Made by a program: the position numbers and the translations under genes. The notes under the pieces are model-generated. The model was not told where the DNA came from. It saw only the letters and a program-made list of their open reading frames with translations, and searched no databases. A stretch of DNA of 64,000 nucleotides from Caenorhabditis remanei (Eukaryota; Nematoda; Chromadorea; Rhabditida; Rhabditidae). Positions 1 through 12,011 of the stretch are shown here, piece by piece. The stretch is taken from NCBI RefSeq assembly GCF_010183535.1, contig NC_071330.1, forward strand, positions 5,871,717 through 5,935,716. The letters run 5' to 3'. Position 1 is the stretch's first letter. The number at the start of each line of letters is the position of its first letter.

Positions 1-1446
1 GATTTTTTGCAATAAAAGTGATTTCATGCAATGACCGGTCGAAATTTCTTGAGAAGCATATAAAAATCGATACGAGTTGTTTAGAAGTTTGAAATCTGAG
101 AATATATGAGAAAAAACACTGAAATTCTTGAAAAACGGTGCCTGCTGGTCCCTAGATGAACATTGCTCAGAAAAACGACGACGACGTTGAAAATATGGAG
201 AGGAAGGGAAGAGGAGAAGTGTGTTTGTGTGGTGCGTGCTCCGTCGAGCCGATGCAGTTGTTGAAGGGATCTGAGCAATGGCGAAAGCGAAGGCTCCCAG
301 CTCTTGCTCATCGAACACCGCCAGTTTCCCTCGACGCTCTAAGTCTCACACTCTCTCTTTCCAACACACCACATTTTCGTTGATCGATATGGCCAACGGG
401 GCGAAGAAAGTGAGAGAGGAAGGAAAAAGAGAAGAGAGGGGAGAATTCTATTGAGGTGTGTATGCTGGGAAATGGGGAAAATAGATTCAAAGAGAGAATA
501 CACAGATGGTGAAAGATGGTCTGCGCCTCTTTTCTCTCTCCCTTTCTCATTTCTGAATAGCCAGTCGGACATGGGGCGAGCGAGTGCGACCTCCCGTCAG
601 TCATCGACGACACGAAGGGGAAATAGGAGATGCTTGAGGAGAATCTAGACACAAAGACAAAGAATTGGCGGAGAGAGGTGGAGAGAATCAGAGAAGCTAT
701 GGTGGTGAGGAGGGAGACCTCGCCCCACTATAGGCCTTCGTTTTCATCTCTTTCTCTCAACCCTCTCAATCTCTCTATCCGTTCTTTTCGCCTCGTCGCG
801 TGTATATGTGGTTGTGTGTCTCTCTTGTATGCATTCAGCAGTCAGTCTGCATCTATCCTTACTTACCACCAGCCCAGTCAGTCAACCAACCAACACTGCA
901 CAGCTGGGCCAAAAGTTACACTTGTTTTTCGCCTCGTTCTCTTTACTTGTTTTCCTTCTCTTTTTTCCTCCTCAACACAACCATCATCATCATCATCAAA
1001 ATCGTCACGTCTCCAATTTTCGAATGAATCGATTCTTGTTCTGAGGGTCAAGTGTCAGGTGCTCTGCTCTTGTCTTTCCTCTGTCTTTTCGGTCAATCCA
1101 ACAAGAGACAAACCGTGTTTCCTCTCCGATGGATTTTCTCTTCTTTTCGGCTACCGTAATTTTCTTTTTTCTCGTTTTTTGTTGTATTAAGTCGCTTCTT
1201 ATTTTTGACCCAATTTATCATCAGTAGTTCAATTTTTTTCTACAAAATTAGAGAATTAGTTAAAAGATAAGGTTTATTGGTAATGAGAACAGAAAATTCA
1301 ATTTATTTTGACCTTGGTCAACTTGAATAATAGAATAGATCAGACTAACTATGGTAAATCAAAGTTTTGATAAGAAAACCACTTTTTCGTGTTGAAAAAT
1401 GCTGAGCTTCTAAAAATTCATTTAAAATCCCGAAATTCGTTAAATT
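1..1446. other. Intergenic DNA, no supported gene
   Basis: This stretch upstream of zfp-1 is purine- and pyrimidine-rich with short CT/GA runs and a small ATC microsatellite near 980-1000. Open frames here are short and have no recognisable domain or convincing splice pattern. It may be distal promoter for zfp-1 or for a gene to the left, but nothing in the sequence decides that. Confidence 0.6.
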
Positions 1447-1664
1447 TAAAGGAGGACTGAAGTCATATTTTTTTATTTCAGATTCTGATACTTCAGAAAA
1501 TTCTGAACAACTTTCATCATTGGAGCATGTGCTAAAAATCGCTATAAATGCCCTAAATTCACGTTTTCCCGGCTCAAAAGGAGCCTAGATGGAAGAGTTT
1601 TCCCACGCGAATTTTCGCCCCCGTGTAGTCCTCTCGGACAAAAATATTTCTTTTTATTTCTCGA

Positions 1665-1876
1665 CCAGCCTGGCTGCCGCGCCTTCGGCGCTTCATCCGG
1701 CTGGCCTCTCCTCATTTACTTGTTCACCTTCTCAGAAATGTGTCCGCGTGGCCGAGTGGTCCAAGGCGGCGGTCTCTGCGCAAAGAGCGCAAGTTCGATT
1801 TTGGGCCCGGCCGCCTTTCTTTCTCATTTCTCAAAATTTGCGGACATTGGGACAGATGGACAAACCCCACATGCGT
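1665..1876 (+). mobile_element. tRNA-derived (SINE-like) insertion with 14-bp target duplication
   Basis: The 212 bp block is flanked by identical copies of TTTTTATTTCTCGA at 1651-1664 and 1877-1890. It lies within one arm of the foldback, and the other arm shows the uninterrupted state. Inside are a GC-rich hairpin (1665-1704) and a tRNA-like stretch from 1742 with a good A box (TGGCCGAGTGGT) and a decayed B box (AGTTCGATTTT). The GC content is much higher than the surroundings. No terminal inverted repeats and no clear poly(A) tail were seen, so the SINE label is an inference. Confidence 0.6.
1742..1815 (+). pseudogene. tRNA-like pseudogene (Leu/Ser-type head)
   Basis: The sequence begins GTCCGCGTGGCCGAGTGGTC, a good match to the acceptor 5' strand, positions 8-9 and D-arm of type II tRNAs (Leu or Ser). 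After the D-arm it degenerates: the anticodon stem does not close, no variable arm is recognisable, and the T-loop reads TTCGATT without a paired T-stem. The 3' end CGGCCGCC does not pair with the 5' acceptor strand. It is therefore not a functional tRNA. The pol III internal promoter boxes are partly kept. Confidence 0.6.
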
Positions 1877-2220
1877 TTTTTATTTCTCGATTTTTCGTTT
1901 TCTTGCTTTTTTCAACAAATTTTCGTGTTTTTTTTCAATATATATCGTAAAAAAAGAAGAAAAAACACGATATTTTGTTGAAAAAGGCAAAAAAACGAAA
2001 AATCGAGAAATTAAAAGAAATAATTTTGTCCGAGAGGACTACACGGAGGAAGAAATTCGCGTGGAAAAACTCTTCCATCTAGGCTCCTTTTGAGCCGGGA
2101 AAACGTGAATTTAGGGCATTTAGAGCGATTTTTAGCACATGCTCCAATGATGAAAGTTGTTCAGAATTTTCCGAAGTATCAGAATCTGAAATAAAAAAAT
2201 ATGACTTCAGTCCTCCTTTA

Positions 2221-4683
2221 ACTGCTTGAATTCACTTTTCAACTAATTTTTCTAGCAATTTCAGAAAATTTATTTCAGAAACGTTTGAAAATTTCTAATA
2301 TTTTCCGGAAGGTTAATTTTGACCAAAATGTTTCTTTTTCCGTTCAGAAAGATGCATTTTAACATATTTCTGCCGTTTTTCTGATGTTTTCGAAGTTTTC
2401 CATTGATTTTGTGATAGTTTTCTCCGAAATATTCAAATTTCTCATATTTCACTCTTATTCAAGTCTTCAGGGGTCATTTCCAACATGAAATGTCCCAAAA
2501 ACTGCAAAATTTGTACACCTACCGTAATCCTTAACCCGTGACCTCGACACTCGTTATGCAAGTATTCACCCTCTCAATCCCCTCCACACCGCTCGTAAAT
2601 TTTCTTTTCCGACACCCGAAATATATCCGATTCATTTGATCTGATTTTCTCTCCAACCGTGAAGAAATAATAGTGATAACTTCCTACTGATTGCACATAT
2701 TTAGTCGTGATTCATAATACGTGCAATTTACATTCTAGGAGGATTACTGTAACTCTTTGAAATTCTTTTGAAATAGAAAAGCTAACAAGATATCTATCGA
2801 TTACATTTTCAAATCGGTGTTGAAGAGAGTTTACTAGCCCGATAGACGAGACTACAGTTTTTTTTTAGGTCATGTTTGACGAGGCTATCGACTAGATTGA
2901 GAGAGTGAAAAGAGATTCAGAGAAAACAAGAACAATCGACCACTTTTTGTCTTCGACATTATTCTCTTCTTTTTGTACATTTACGAATATCTACAATCTT
3001 TTGGTCTTAGTCATTCGCAACCACTTTTTTTTCTGATTTTTAATCAGTTTTTTTAAACGAGCTTTTTAAACTGTTTTGACAGTTAAATAATGTTTTCCTT
3101 TCCCGTCATAGATTTCAAACTGGCTAGCCTACAGTTTCAGTTTAACTTGTTTTTTCTACTTTATTTGCGTTCAATTCTATACTCGTTATTCAAAAAAAAT
3201 TAATTTTGTGTCTACAGAGCATTTTTGCATTGCTCTATATACTATCGTATCCATCTTGTTTCGAAAGATGACCTTCAAGTATTCGAAATGCTATTTTAAA
3301 CATTTTTCCTCTCTATATCTCTCTATCTATTTTCCCTCTTTTTCCTTCTATTTCCCACCGAGAAATAATTGTTTTGAAGCAGTTTTGACCGAGTTGAGCG
3401 AAAAAAAGAGAGAAAACGAGACCATTCAAACGCAGATAGTTAAAGAGAGAAAAATAGAGTATTTTCTGCTGCTCCGGCTCTCATGTGTTTGTGTTGGAAA
3501 TGTGCATGTGACATAGAAGAAGAGCTCCCCCCCCTCCTTCTCTTCTTCAACAACGTCAGTCCCCTGCGCCCACAACAGAAAAAAAGAATTCGTGCTGTCT
3601 TTCCACTCTCCACTTGGCTCGATGCCAAGTTGTGTCCGCCTTCTTCTTCTTTCCTTCGCTCGATTGCTTCTCCTTCTCCGGGTTGTGTTGATGCCTACTG
3701 TAGGAGCGACACCACCACAACCACCGACATCGTCTGTGTCTCTTCTACAATATCGATTCTCTCTTCCTCTCTTATTCATTTTCTTTTTCAAATCGGGAAG
3801 AAATAGTTGGTTGAGAGTGACGATACATACACACGATATGAAGACACTGACGATGGTCGTTATCAGTTGTATTTCTGTTTCTCTCTCTCTTCGCCGCTTC
3901 TCTCCAACACCCACAATCTATTCATTCACGCCCATAACTTTTTTTGAATTCAAATGAATCGATTTGATCGGCCGATAATAAGAGTGAGAGTGAAAATAAA
4001 GAAGAGACAGGCGTTGAAATAATCTTTATTGACCCATTTCTGTTATTTTTTCTTCTTTTTTTGATGATTTACACATTAGCTTTTGTCTTGATCATGATAA
4101 ATCTCATCGAATTTTTCAAAACTTAAAACTTTTTTTTCTGAAAACTCATATTTTATCAAAAATCTTTTAAAATAGATTTTTGACCCCCTAAAAACGTTGA
4201 TCACTTTGATAAAGCTAATTTATCACAATTAAGGTGTCACTTCAGACCTAGTTGTTCGATTCCGTTCTAGTGCATATCCAGAATTCTTCGTTTTTCTTCA
4301 GAATACCTTGTTTACACTCCGTACCTAGGTCCTGACCATCCTCGTAGAAAAATTTCGAATTTCGATTTCTTCTATTTGTTCAATTTGTGTGTGTGTGGCT
4401 GGCTCGACCATAAAATCGATACGATTCAATTCTTTCCTCTGCGCACCGTCCCCCTTTAATCCCCATTCTTCTTCTTTTCTCCATTTTTTAAAATATAATT
4501 TGAATTTTCTTACAGTATCCACTGCAAATGCACCACGCCTGATCTATTAAATCACCTTTGTCGTCGTTTCAACAGTTTCAACGTGAGTTTTTGATCTGAC
4601 AGTTCTTTTTAGAACTTTCTTGATCTCTTTTCTTAATTCAAAACTCCAATAAATCCATTTCCAGAATTCCCAAAAATCAAAAA
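2221..4683. promoter_or_regulatory. zfp-1 upstream region
   Basis: No coding exon could be supported between the foldback and the zfp-1 start. A CT-rich acceptor (CCATTTCCAG) lies just upstream of the zfp-1 ATG near 4664, so the first coding exon is probably preceded by a spliced leader or a non-coding exon. Short AT-rich and CT-rich tracts are present. Any promoter position is inference. Confidence 0.4.
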
Positions 4684-7600
4684 ATGAAGGAGATGGTCGG
4701 TGGATGTTGCGTTTGCGCGGATGAGAATGGTTGGACCGACAATCCGTTGATTTATTGTGACGGAGAGAATTGTGAAGTCGCCGTTCATCAGGGTGAGTTT
4801 TTTATCGCTTCGAACTGTGGAAATGTTTCAAAAATTCGAAAAAGTTAATATTTTTCAATAAAAATGCATTACAGGATGCTACGGAATTCAAGAAGTACCC
4901 GAAGGTGAATGGTTCTGTGCGAAATGCACGAAAGCGGCTTCTATGATGCGTGGAAGTATAAACGAGGAAACATTTTGTTGTCAATTGTGTCCATTTGATT
5001 ACGGTGCATTGAAAAGGACGGATCGAAAAGATGGATGGGCTCACGTGATTTGTGCACTTTATATACCAGAAGTACGATTTGGAAATGTTCATTCGATGGA
5101 ACCAGTAATATTATCGGATGTGCCCATTGAAAAGTGAGTTGATTTCTATTCTTTGAGGATTTTGAAGGACTAGACAACTTAATTGTGATAAATAGTCTAT
5201 CTGTCAGCTAGAAAGCGTTTTCTGTGTCATAATTTATCATTTTTCGATTAAGATTTCAAAAAATCTGCTACATCTGTAACGAAGAACGACCCAATGACGC
5301 CAAAAAGGGAGCCTGTATGTCATGTAACAAATCGACTTGCAAGGTAAACTCTTTTTTCAGTTTTTTAAACATTCTAACTGTTCCATTTTCAGAGAAGTTT
5401 TCATGTGACGTGTGCACAGCGAAAAGGACTATTATGCGAAGAGGGAGCTATTAGTAGAAATGTAAAATATTGTGGATATTGCGAGAATCATTTGAAAAAA
5501 GCGGTAGGTAATTGGTTTTCTTTCTGGAAAGGCTCCGAATTGGATAGAGCGTACATGGATTAGCTTGAAATCTACGTCACAGCTGGCTTCGGTCAATAAA
5601 GTAATTCGGGGGAAATTGGTCCTTCCCAAAGGGTAATATTAGGCAGGTGGATAGACACCTGGCTATTGAAAATTGTATGGAAAGAGGAGAAGAGAGAAAG
5701 AGCAACAAATATTATTATGAATTTAGTTTCTATAGCTTGCTCACTCTTTCATTTCCTACCGGACCCTCTCGGAGAGCAAGCTCTCTTTTCATATCTGCGT
5801 CTAGAATCTCTATTATTCATTCTGGACAAGAATAAGGGAAACGGAGAGGAGAAGAAGAAGAATTGTGGTCGAAACGGAGGGAGAGAAGGGGGAGGTCCCG
5901 CCCCGCGTGCTTCCACATATACACCATTCAACACAGCACACACTCGAAAAGACGATGAGATGAGATAGATAGACGAGAAACGAAAATAGAGGAAAGAGGC
6001 GAGACGGGGGGTACGCAGACAACGAGAGATGGATGATGGTGGAAAGAAAATGGGACGATGGCTGACTGAGTGTGACAACGACAAATAGTGCTCCGGGGGG
6101 CCGAGAAGAGGTAGAACTTGCGCAGCTGGAGAGACTCAGACAGAGAGGGACACAAATTGACGATCGAGGCTAATACGAGATAGGGGAGAAGAGCGGAGAA
6201 AGAGACTGCTCCGGAGTAGGAGACTCTCTTATGTAACATCGACTTCCTCTCTTTCTATAAGCCCTTCTTCTTCTTATGATGCCTGCGAATCTTCTTCTCT
6301 TTTTTCTCAATGCCCCGTCTATCCATCCAGCCGTCCCCTTCCTTCTTCTTCTGTTGTTTGGTCTGCGCTTCTTCTTCAGCTTCTTCTTCTTCCTCTCCTC
6401 TTCTTCTTTGTCCTCCTTTTTCTTCCTCACCCTCTCTTCTTTTTTTCCATAGAGACAGCGAGACAACACAACACCACCATTTCCTTCATCATCCCCTTGT
6501 GCTTCATTTCTTTTTTCCTCCCCGAGCTCTTCAGGATTCTAGATTCTTCAAAATTCCACGTCATAACGTATTCTTTCAAAAGTTTCTGAATCCAGTTGAA
6601 AAAATGATGAAACATTTCTTCGCCTTCTCAGTCATCTGCGTCTCTTCACTACTTTCGATCCACCTACTTTTTTGTTAAATTTCTCGCGTCTTCTCCTCTT
6701 CTATTTCTTCCTCGTATACGGTCGGGCGTTGTGTTTGATGTCACCTTTCTCATCTCAGTGTCGTCGTTTCGACTGGTGGTTTTTTGTCACTCGAGAAAAT
6801 TGAAAACACACTCATTTTCTTTTTCGTCTCTTCCCTCCTTTTTTCAACTTTTTGAAGTTCTGGTCAGTTTCAAGTGGGTGTCGAATATTGCCTTCTAAAA
6901 TCATTATTTCTAAAGAAAACACGTTGGTTTAGGCGCGGATGTGTGATTTTGATAACTTTTTGTTTAATGACTTATAATTCAAGAAATTCCAAGTTTTTAC
7001 AGTAGGATCTACAGTAAGATTTTCACTCGGATACTTTTGAATGTACTCTAGTACACTTGTTCATAGTACATACGAACGGAAACGAAACTTATCGGGTGGG
7101 ACACGAATATAATTCGTATCCTACCGTAACCCAGTCACTCATTAATATATATCAAAACTCTATAATAATTCCGGTTTTTTGGAACATAACTTGGAGAAAA
7201 GAGAATAAGAAGAGATTCATCCTCTTTCTGATATCTCCGTTCCTGTCTCTGTCTAAGTCTCTTATATTCCTCTCCGAAAACATTTCCACTTTTCCATCAA
7301 TCATGTGCCCGAATATTTTTTGAATCGGCGGACTGATCAAATTCATAGAGAATAAGAGACAGAGAGTGAAAAGTACGCGCAGTTGGGGTCGGATTCGAAA
7401 TCGGCCCTGGCCATTGTAGCGCTCGCTCCCTTCTGTCCTTCGGATCGTCATCATCATCATCATCTCTACCACCTCCGCGGAAAAGAAACTCCACAACTTT
7501 TTTCCGAGTGCCGGTGGTTTCACTCCCTGTTACCCCACCTGCGCCGTCTCATTTGATTGTACTCATTCGCTCTCTATTTCTTTTTCTTTCCATTTTGCAA

Positions 7601-10600
7601 TCATCCGATAGAAAGAAGGAAGAAGAAGAAAACGAAAGAAGGGGAATAGGTCTTTCCGATGTTTGTATGACTGACTCACCGGTCTCCTGTGATCAAACAC
7701 TACCTCGTTTTCACTCTTCATCTCCGTCTCTATTTCTCTCACCGTCTATCTCTATACCGTGTCGATTCCGATGACTGGTGAATGATCGGTGTCCTCTCCT
7801 CTATCTTTCCCTCTCTCATTCTCCGCTGGTCTCACTCTCTCAGTTGAAGACAGCGACAGGCAACGTCGACGACGACGACGCCGCTGCGCTGTTGCTGCTG
7901 CTGCTGTGTTTCTCATTTTTGTGACTGCTGAAGGGAGGGAGGAGAGAGGGAAAAGGGAAGGCTTTTGTGTGTGTGTATGCGTATGTATGTGCTGCTGGGG
8001 GGCGCTGGCTGGGGCTGTGTGTGTACGTGTGTGTGTGTGTGTGTCTATGCGCGTAGCTGTGTATTATGTGTCTCCAAAGCATCGAAAATGCGTAAGACTT
8101 TCTGCGTCTCTTCAACATGACGCCGCAATCGCCATCGTAGGCACGAGACACTAGACATAGTGGAGAATCAGATGGGAAAGAACAAAATGTGGGAAATAGT
8201 GAAGTATTGAAAGAGAAAGACGAGACAACCAGTCGGTTGAATGGATGGTCACAGACACTCTCATACGCATATACACACAGTCATTCACACGGGCGCACGG
8301 TTTTGTTGGCCGGTTGCCAATAATAACTAGAAGGCAAAAAGAAGAAGAAGATGACACTTCTTTCCGTTTCTCACATCTTCTTATCATATCATTTCATCTT
8401 ATCTTTCATCCATCATTCGAGTATTCTACTCCCTTTTCTACCACTTTCTACAAAAGTTCAAATATGGGCGGAGTCTTCTGGTTTTAACTAGTTTCGATGA
8501 GGTTTTCGAAATAGAATTTTTCAAAATGTTTTTTGTGCTTTTCTTTCTGATATCGTTTAGTTTAGACCAAATTCAATCAGATTCGATTTTCCATTATTAC
8601 TTCCGTCTCCGCCCCTTTTCTTCTTCCTCCCGTCAATGACTAATAATAAGAAGGTGTTGAAAAGTCACATCTTCTGTTCACTTCCTTTCATTTTTATCTC
8701 CTTTTTTCGATCAAAAGCCTCTTTTTCTTTCTTTACTTCTTTTCCGTGAATATGAGATGATGAAAAGAAGAAAGAAAGAACTGGGTCATTGTGATGCCTC
8801 ACTCCGTCTTTCTGCGTCTCTTCTATCTCTTTCATCTCAACTGTTTTCTCGGGCTTCTTCTCTCCCTCCGTCCAACCGTCCCCATCTGCGTCTCTTCTAT
8901 TCACTGTACTCTCTCACACTCACCCTCACTGCGCAACCAACATACATTCGGAGCCTTTCTTTTCAATAAAATATGAACTTTTGATTTTAAATCTTAAAAT
9001 TAAAATTTTTTCTTTCAGATCAACGATCCCGCAATCAAAGTTATCCCGGCGTGTCCACCCGTTCAACGGTTCGTCAAAGAGCAAGAAAAGCACAAAAAGA
9101 CGGCGGCGGCCACCTCAACTACAGTACTTCTAACACCTCCTCCACCTCCACCACCGGTGCCAAAGGTGAATCATATGCTTGCTGACCCCTTACCAATTAG
9201 ACCTCCGACGAATCAAGTGAACTCTGTTCTGGGTCTTGGTTCAGCCATCAACGCTGTCAGTCTAGACGAGAGGCCTTCATCGACGTCGGCCTCGGAGAAG
9301 AACTCCTCATCTGGAATCTTCGCTCCGCCCCCTACTGCCTTCTCACCCCCGTTGACTACTTCCAGTAGGTCTTCGGTTGCACAGAATCCGACGCCTCCAT
9401 TGCCAACAAAAAACAGTACAAGTTCATCGGGACCGTTGATTTCATCGACGGCACAACAGTCAGCGACAACGTCTTCAGAAAAAGGAAATATGGCTAACGG
9501 GAGTACGCTTCCATCATCTGAAACAACTGTTGGAAATCATTGTCTGCAACAGTTACAAATCCAATCAGCTGCTGCTGCGGCGTCTTCCCATTCGAGTTCA
9601 GTTGGAGATCTGAATGGTTATCCGGCTGCTAGTCAACTTTCCAGTTTTATGGTGAGTAAATTTACAACATTTTTGTTCAAATTTCTTGAAACTTTTGTTT
9701 TCTATTTCAAATTTCCCTTATTTCAGCATGAAATTCCTGCTCGAAATACGACAAGTGTGGCTAGTTTATTGCCTCCCGGAGCTGCAGAATATCATCTAAA
9801 TGGAAGTGGAGACGAGGAGAAGACCGTGAAAGCAGTGCTAACAGCCCCTCTAGCGAAAGCAAAACGGATGAGAGATTCGAAAAATGATATGCTTGATAAA
9901 ACGAATAAGAGGCCGAGAGCCAACGGAAGACCTCCTGCAGTCCTTGGATCATCATCCTCGTCATCTGGTGGAACTGTTGGAAAATCTGCAAGTATGCAGA
10001 GGTTGATGAATCTAGTACAACCTGTCGTGTCAGAAGTTGTCACAGATTTCCAAAGAGATCGAGTTGCGGATCGAACGGCGGCGGAAAGAAGAGCAGCTGT
10101 AGCACAGTCACAACCCTCTACATCTACAAACGGAGGAATTGGAATGGCGCCAAGTGCACCGAATCCTACTGTAGAAACAGGACATTTGAACTCAACGAAT
10201 CCGACAAATCTGGTAAATGGCGGCTTGTCGAATGCTCCGTCGATTTCTATACCAGGAACGAGTACTGAATCTGCCCCCGTGAACGGAACTGCAACACCGC
10301 ACAATGCGCGACAAAACCTGCCTTCATTCATGGAACAACTATTAGAAAGGCAGTGGGATCAAGGTTCAACACTACTCATGGCAAATGCTCATTTCGACGT
10401 GGCACAACTCTTGAGTTGTCTTTTCCAATTAAAATCTGAAAACATTCGACTGGAAGAAAATTTAACAAGTCTTCGAAAACGAAGGGATCATCTATTTGCA
10501 TTGAATTCGAGGTTGGCTGAAGTGAATACATTAGATGTAACGAAGAGGCAAAGAGACGGAATTCTACAGCATCCCGATTTGTCAACACCGAAATTAGAAG

Positions 10601-11316
10601 TTCATAAACAAGAGCCAACATCGTCTACACCACTTCCAGCCAATCATAGCAGTGTTCTTTTCGAAGATGTCAAGCCAACTAAGACCAACTCGCATCATCG
10701 GAAATCAGCCGGCCACACTCCAGCAGCAACTCTTCCAGCTCCAGTTCCACTCACCACAGCTGCTGCGTTGACAACCACCACAGCCACGACTCTTGGAAAC
10801 TCGACGATTCAAAACCATAGGTATTCACTTTAACTCCAAAAGACATTTCATCTCATCTCGCTTAAGTTATTTCAGAGCAACGCCTTCGGCAGCCGGCACT
10901 CCACTCCCTGCTCAGCCACTCCTGACTACTAACGAGATGGCTGCATTGAGTCCAGATAGACAAAACCAGGCTAACCAACAAGCTGCTATGCTGATGAACA
11001 TTTATAGAACGCTGAATCCAATGGTGAGTGCTTTCTTTTTTTTCATTCTATAAATATCGTTTATCAGAGGAACTAGTTTAGAAGCCTAAAAAACATAATA
11101 CAATTACCTATCTAATTCCAGGACGCCAGTGTTGCCGCTCAACTTCAGATGATCAACAGTTTCCAAAATGTCAACCCAACAACAGCTCTTTTCTCGCGCA
11201 TTTTGGCTGCTCAACCTGGAATGAATCTTGGAAATGTTATGAACGGAGGAATTCAACAACCTCAACAATCACTTCCAACTCTCCCACCAACATCTGCAAC
11301 CCCAAATGGAAAGTAG
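4684..11316 (+). CDS. zfp-1: ZFP-1, AF10-family PHD finger / leucine zipper chromatin protein
   Basis: Eight coding exons close in phase: 4684-4792, 4875-5133, 5253-5343, 5393-5503, 9019-9651, 9727-10820, 10876-11023 and 11122-11316, giving 879 aa. Residues about 8-57 form a C4HC3 PHD finger (GGCCVCADENGW...CDG...VHQGCYGI). A Cys/His-rich zinc knuckle and extended PHD follow to about residue 190. A low-complexity Ser/Pro/Thr-rich middle has basic patches (KAKRMRD, TNKRPRANGR). The octapeptide EQLLERQW at about residue 604, followed by a leucine zipper to about 665, is the AF10 hallmark; in AF10 this part binds DOT1L. In C. elegans ZFP-1 is a nuclear protein linked to DOT-1.1, RNAi and Pol II control. 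The 3.5 kb intron 4 separates the PHD exons from the rest, so a short isoform lacking PHD fingers is plausible. The product is about the size of the C. elegans long isoform. Confidence 0.93.
5504..9018 (+). other. Large zfp-1 intron 4, possible internal promoter
   Basis: The intron runs from GTAGGTAA to CTTTCAG and separates the PHD module from the rest of the protein. It is full of purine or pyrimidine tracts (TTC/CTT runs at 6265-6450), a TCATCATCAT run near 7448, and a GT microsatellite. The motif CTGCGTCTC occurs at 6636, 8102, 8812 and 8886. No convincing coding exon was seen. C. elegans zfp-1 is known to make long and short isoforms, so an internal promoter here is a reasonable inference. 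Confidence 0.5.
7965..8048. repeat. GT/TG microsatellite cluster
   Basis: Two interrupted TG runs, with GTATGTATG variants between them, lie inside zfp-1 intron 4. Confidence 0.85.
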
Positions 11317-11914
11317 ACAGCCGAATGATAGTGATGAACTCAATACCTGTCAACACTGCATAGAATCCCTCCCTACACTTCAAAATATCGTGTCAATTCA
11401 AAATACCTCAAAAACTGAAATTCTCCTCACCTCTCCCCAAGTATCGGTTTATGTTTCCTTTTAAAAAAAAACACTGAAAACCCTTCTCTCGTACCCTTCC
11501 CGGTTAATCGATTTTCGCTTGCATCGTGGATACATTTTCTCTCTGAATCCTGAACCTCCTCCTCCAATACTGTCGGAAACCTTTTCTTTGAATTTTGCGG
11601 GTCGAAAATAACTCTGTTTTCAACGGAGCGCATTTTGCTCTTGGCATCACTTCGTTCTTACTCAATCTCTCTCATTTTCACAATAATCTCTTACTTTGCG
11701 CCTCCTGTTGTGTGCATGTAATACAAGTAATAACCCTATCACCTCCTCGTTAATTGTATCTAAATATGGTTTTATTGTTATCCTCCTCTTCGTCTCATTC
11801 AATTCAAAACCACTCTCACTCAGTCCCCACGATTTGCATTCGATATTTATTACTGTTGTTATCTAATTTCCTATATAATCTGTTAATCTCTTGCTTAAAA
11901 AATTCAGAAAAATC

Positions 11915-11920
11915 AATAAA
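11915..11920 (+). terminator. Candidate zfp-1 polyadenylation signal
   Basis: An AATAAA hexamer lies about 600 nt after the zfp-1 stop, followed by T-rich DNA. The convergent Abitram-family gene ends at 12012, so the two 3' ends abut. Confidence 0.45.
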
Positions 11921-12011
11921 AATAATTTTTTCCTTAGCACATGTTTTTTATCAACACAAAAAGAAGACAACAAGCAACCAACAGAACAACAGAAAAATTA
12001 CATGAAAGAGA

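Larger units (their letters stand above)
1447..2220. repeat. Large foldback (inverted-repeat) element
   Basis: The outer arms are near-perfect reverse complements. The left arm starts with TAAAGGAGGACTGAAG at 1447 and the right arm ends with the complementary CTTCAGTCCTCCTTTA at 2220. Pairing continues inward to an apex near 1945 (AT-rich loop). The right arm is about 276 bp. The left arm would be about 272 bp but is interrupted by a 212 bp insert at 1665-1876. The arms are A/T-rich with a few mismatches. This is a non-autonomous foldback or MITE-like element; I saw no transposase. Confidence 0.85.

Noticed and set aside
1589..1981. 130-codon open frame on the plus strand
   Set aside because: It runs through the foldback arm and the tRNA-like insert; it has no domain and its existence follows from the repeat structure.
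6170..6469. Lys/Arg-rich open frame on the minus strand in zfp-1 intron 4
   Set aside because: It is the shadow of a CTT/TTC-rich pyrimidine tract; low complexity with no splice context.
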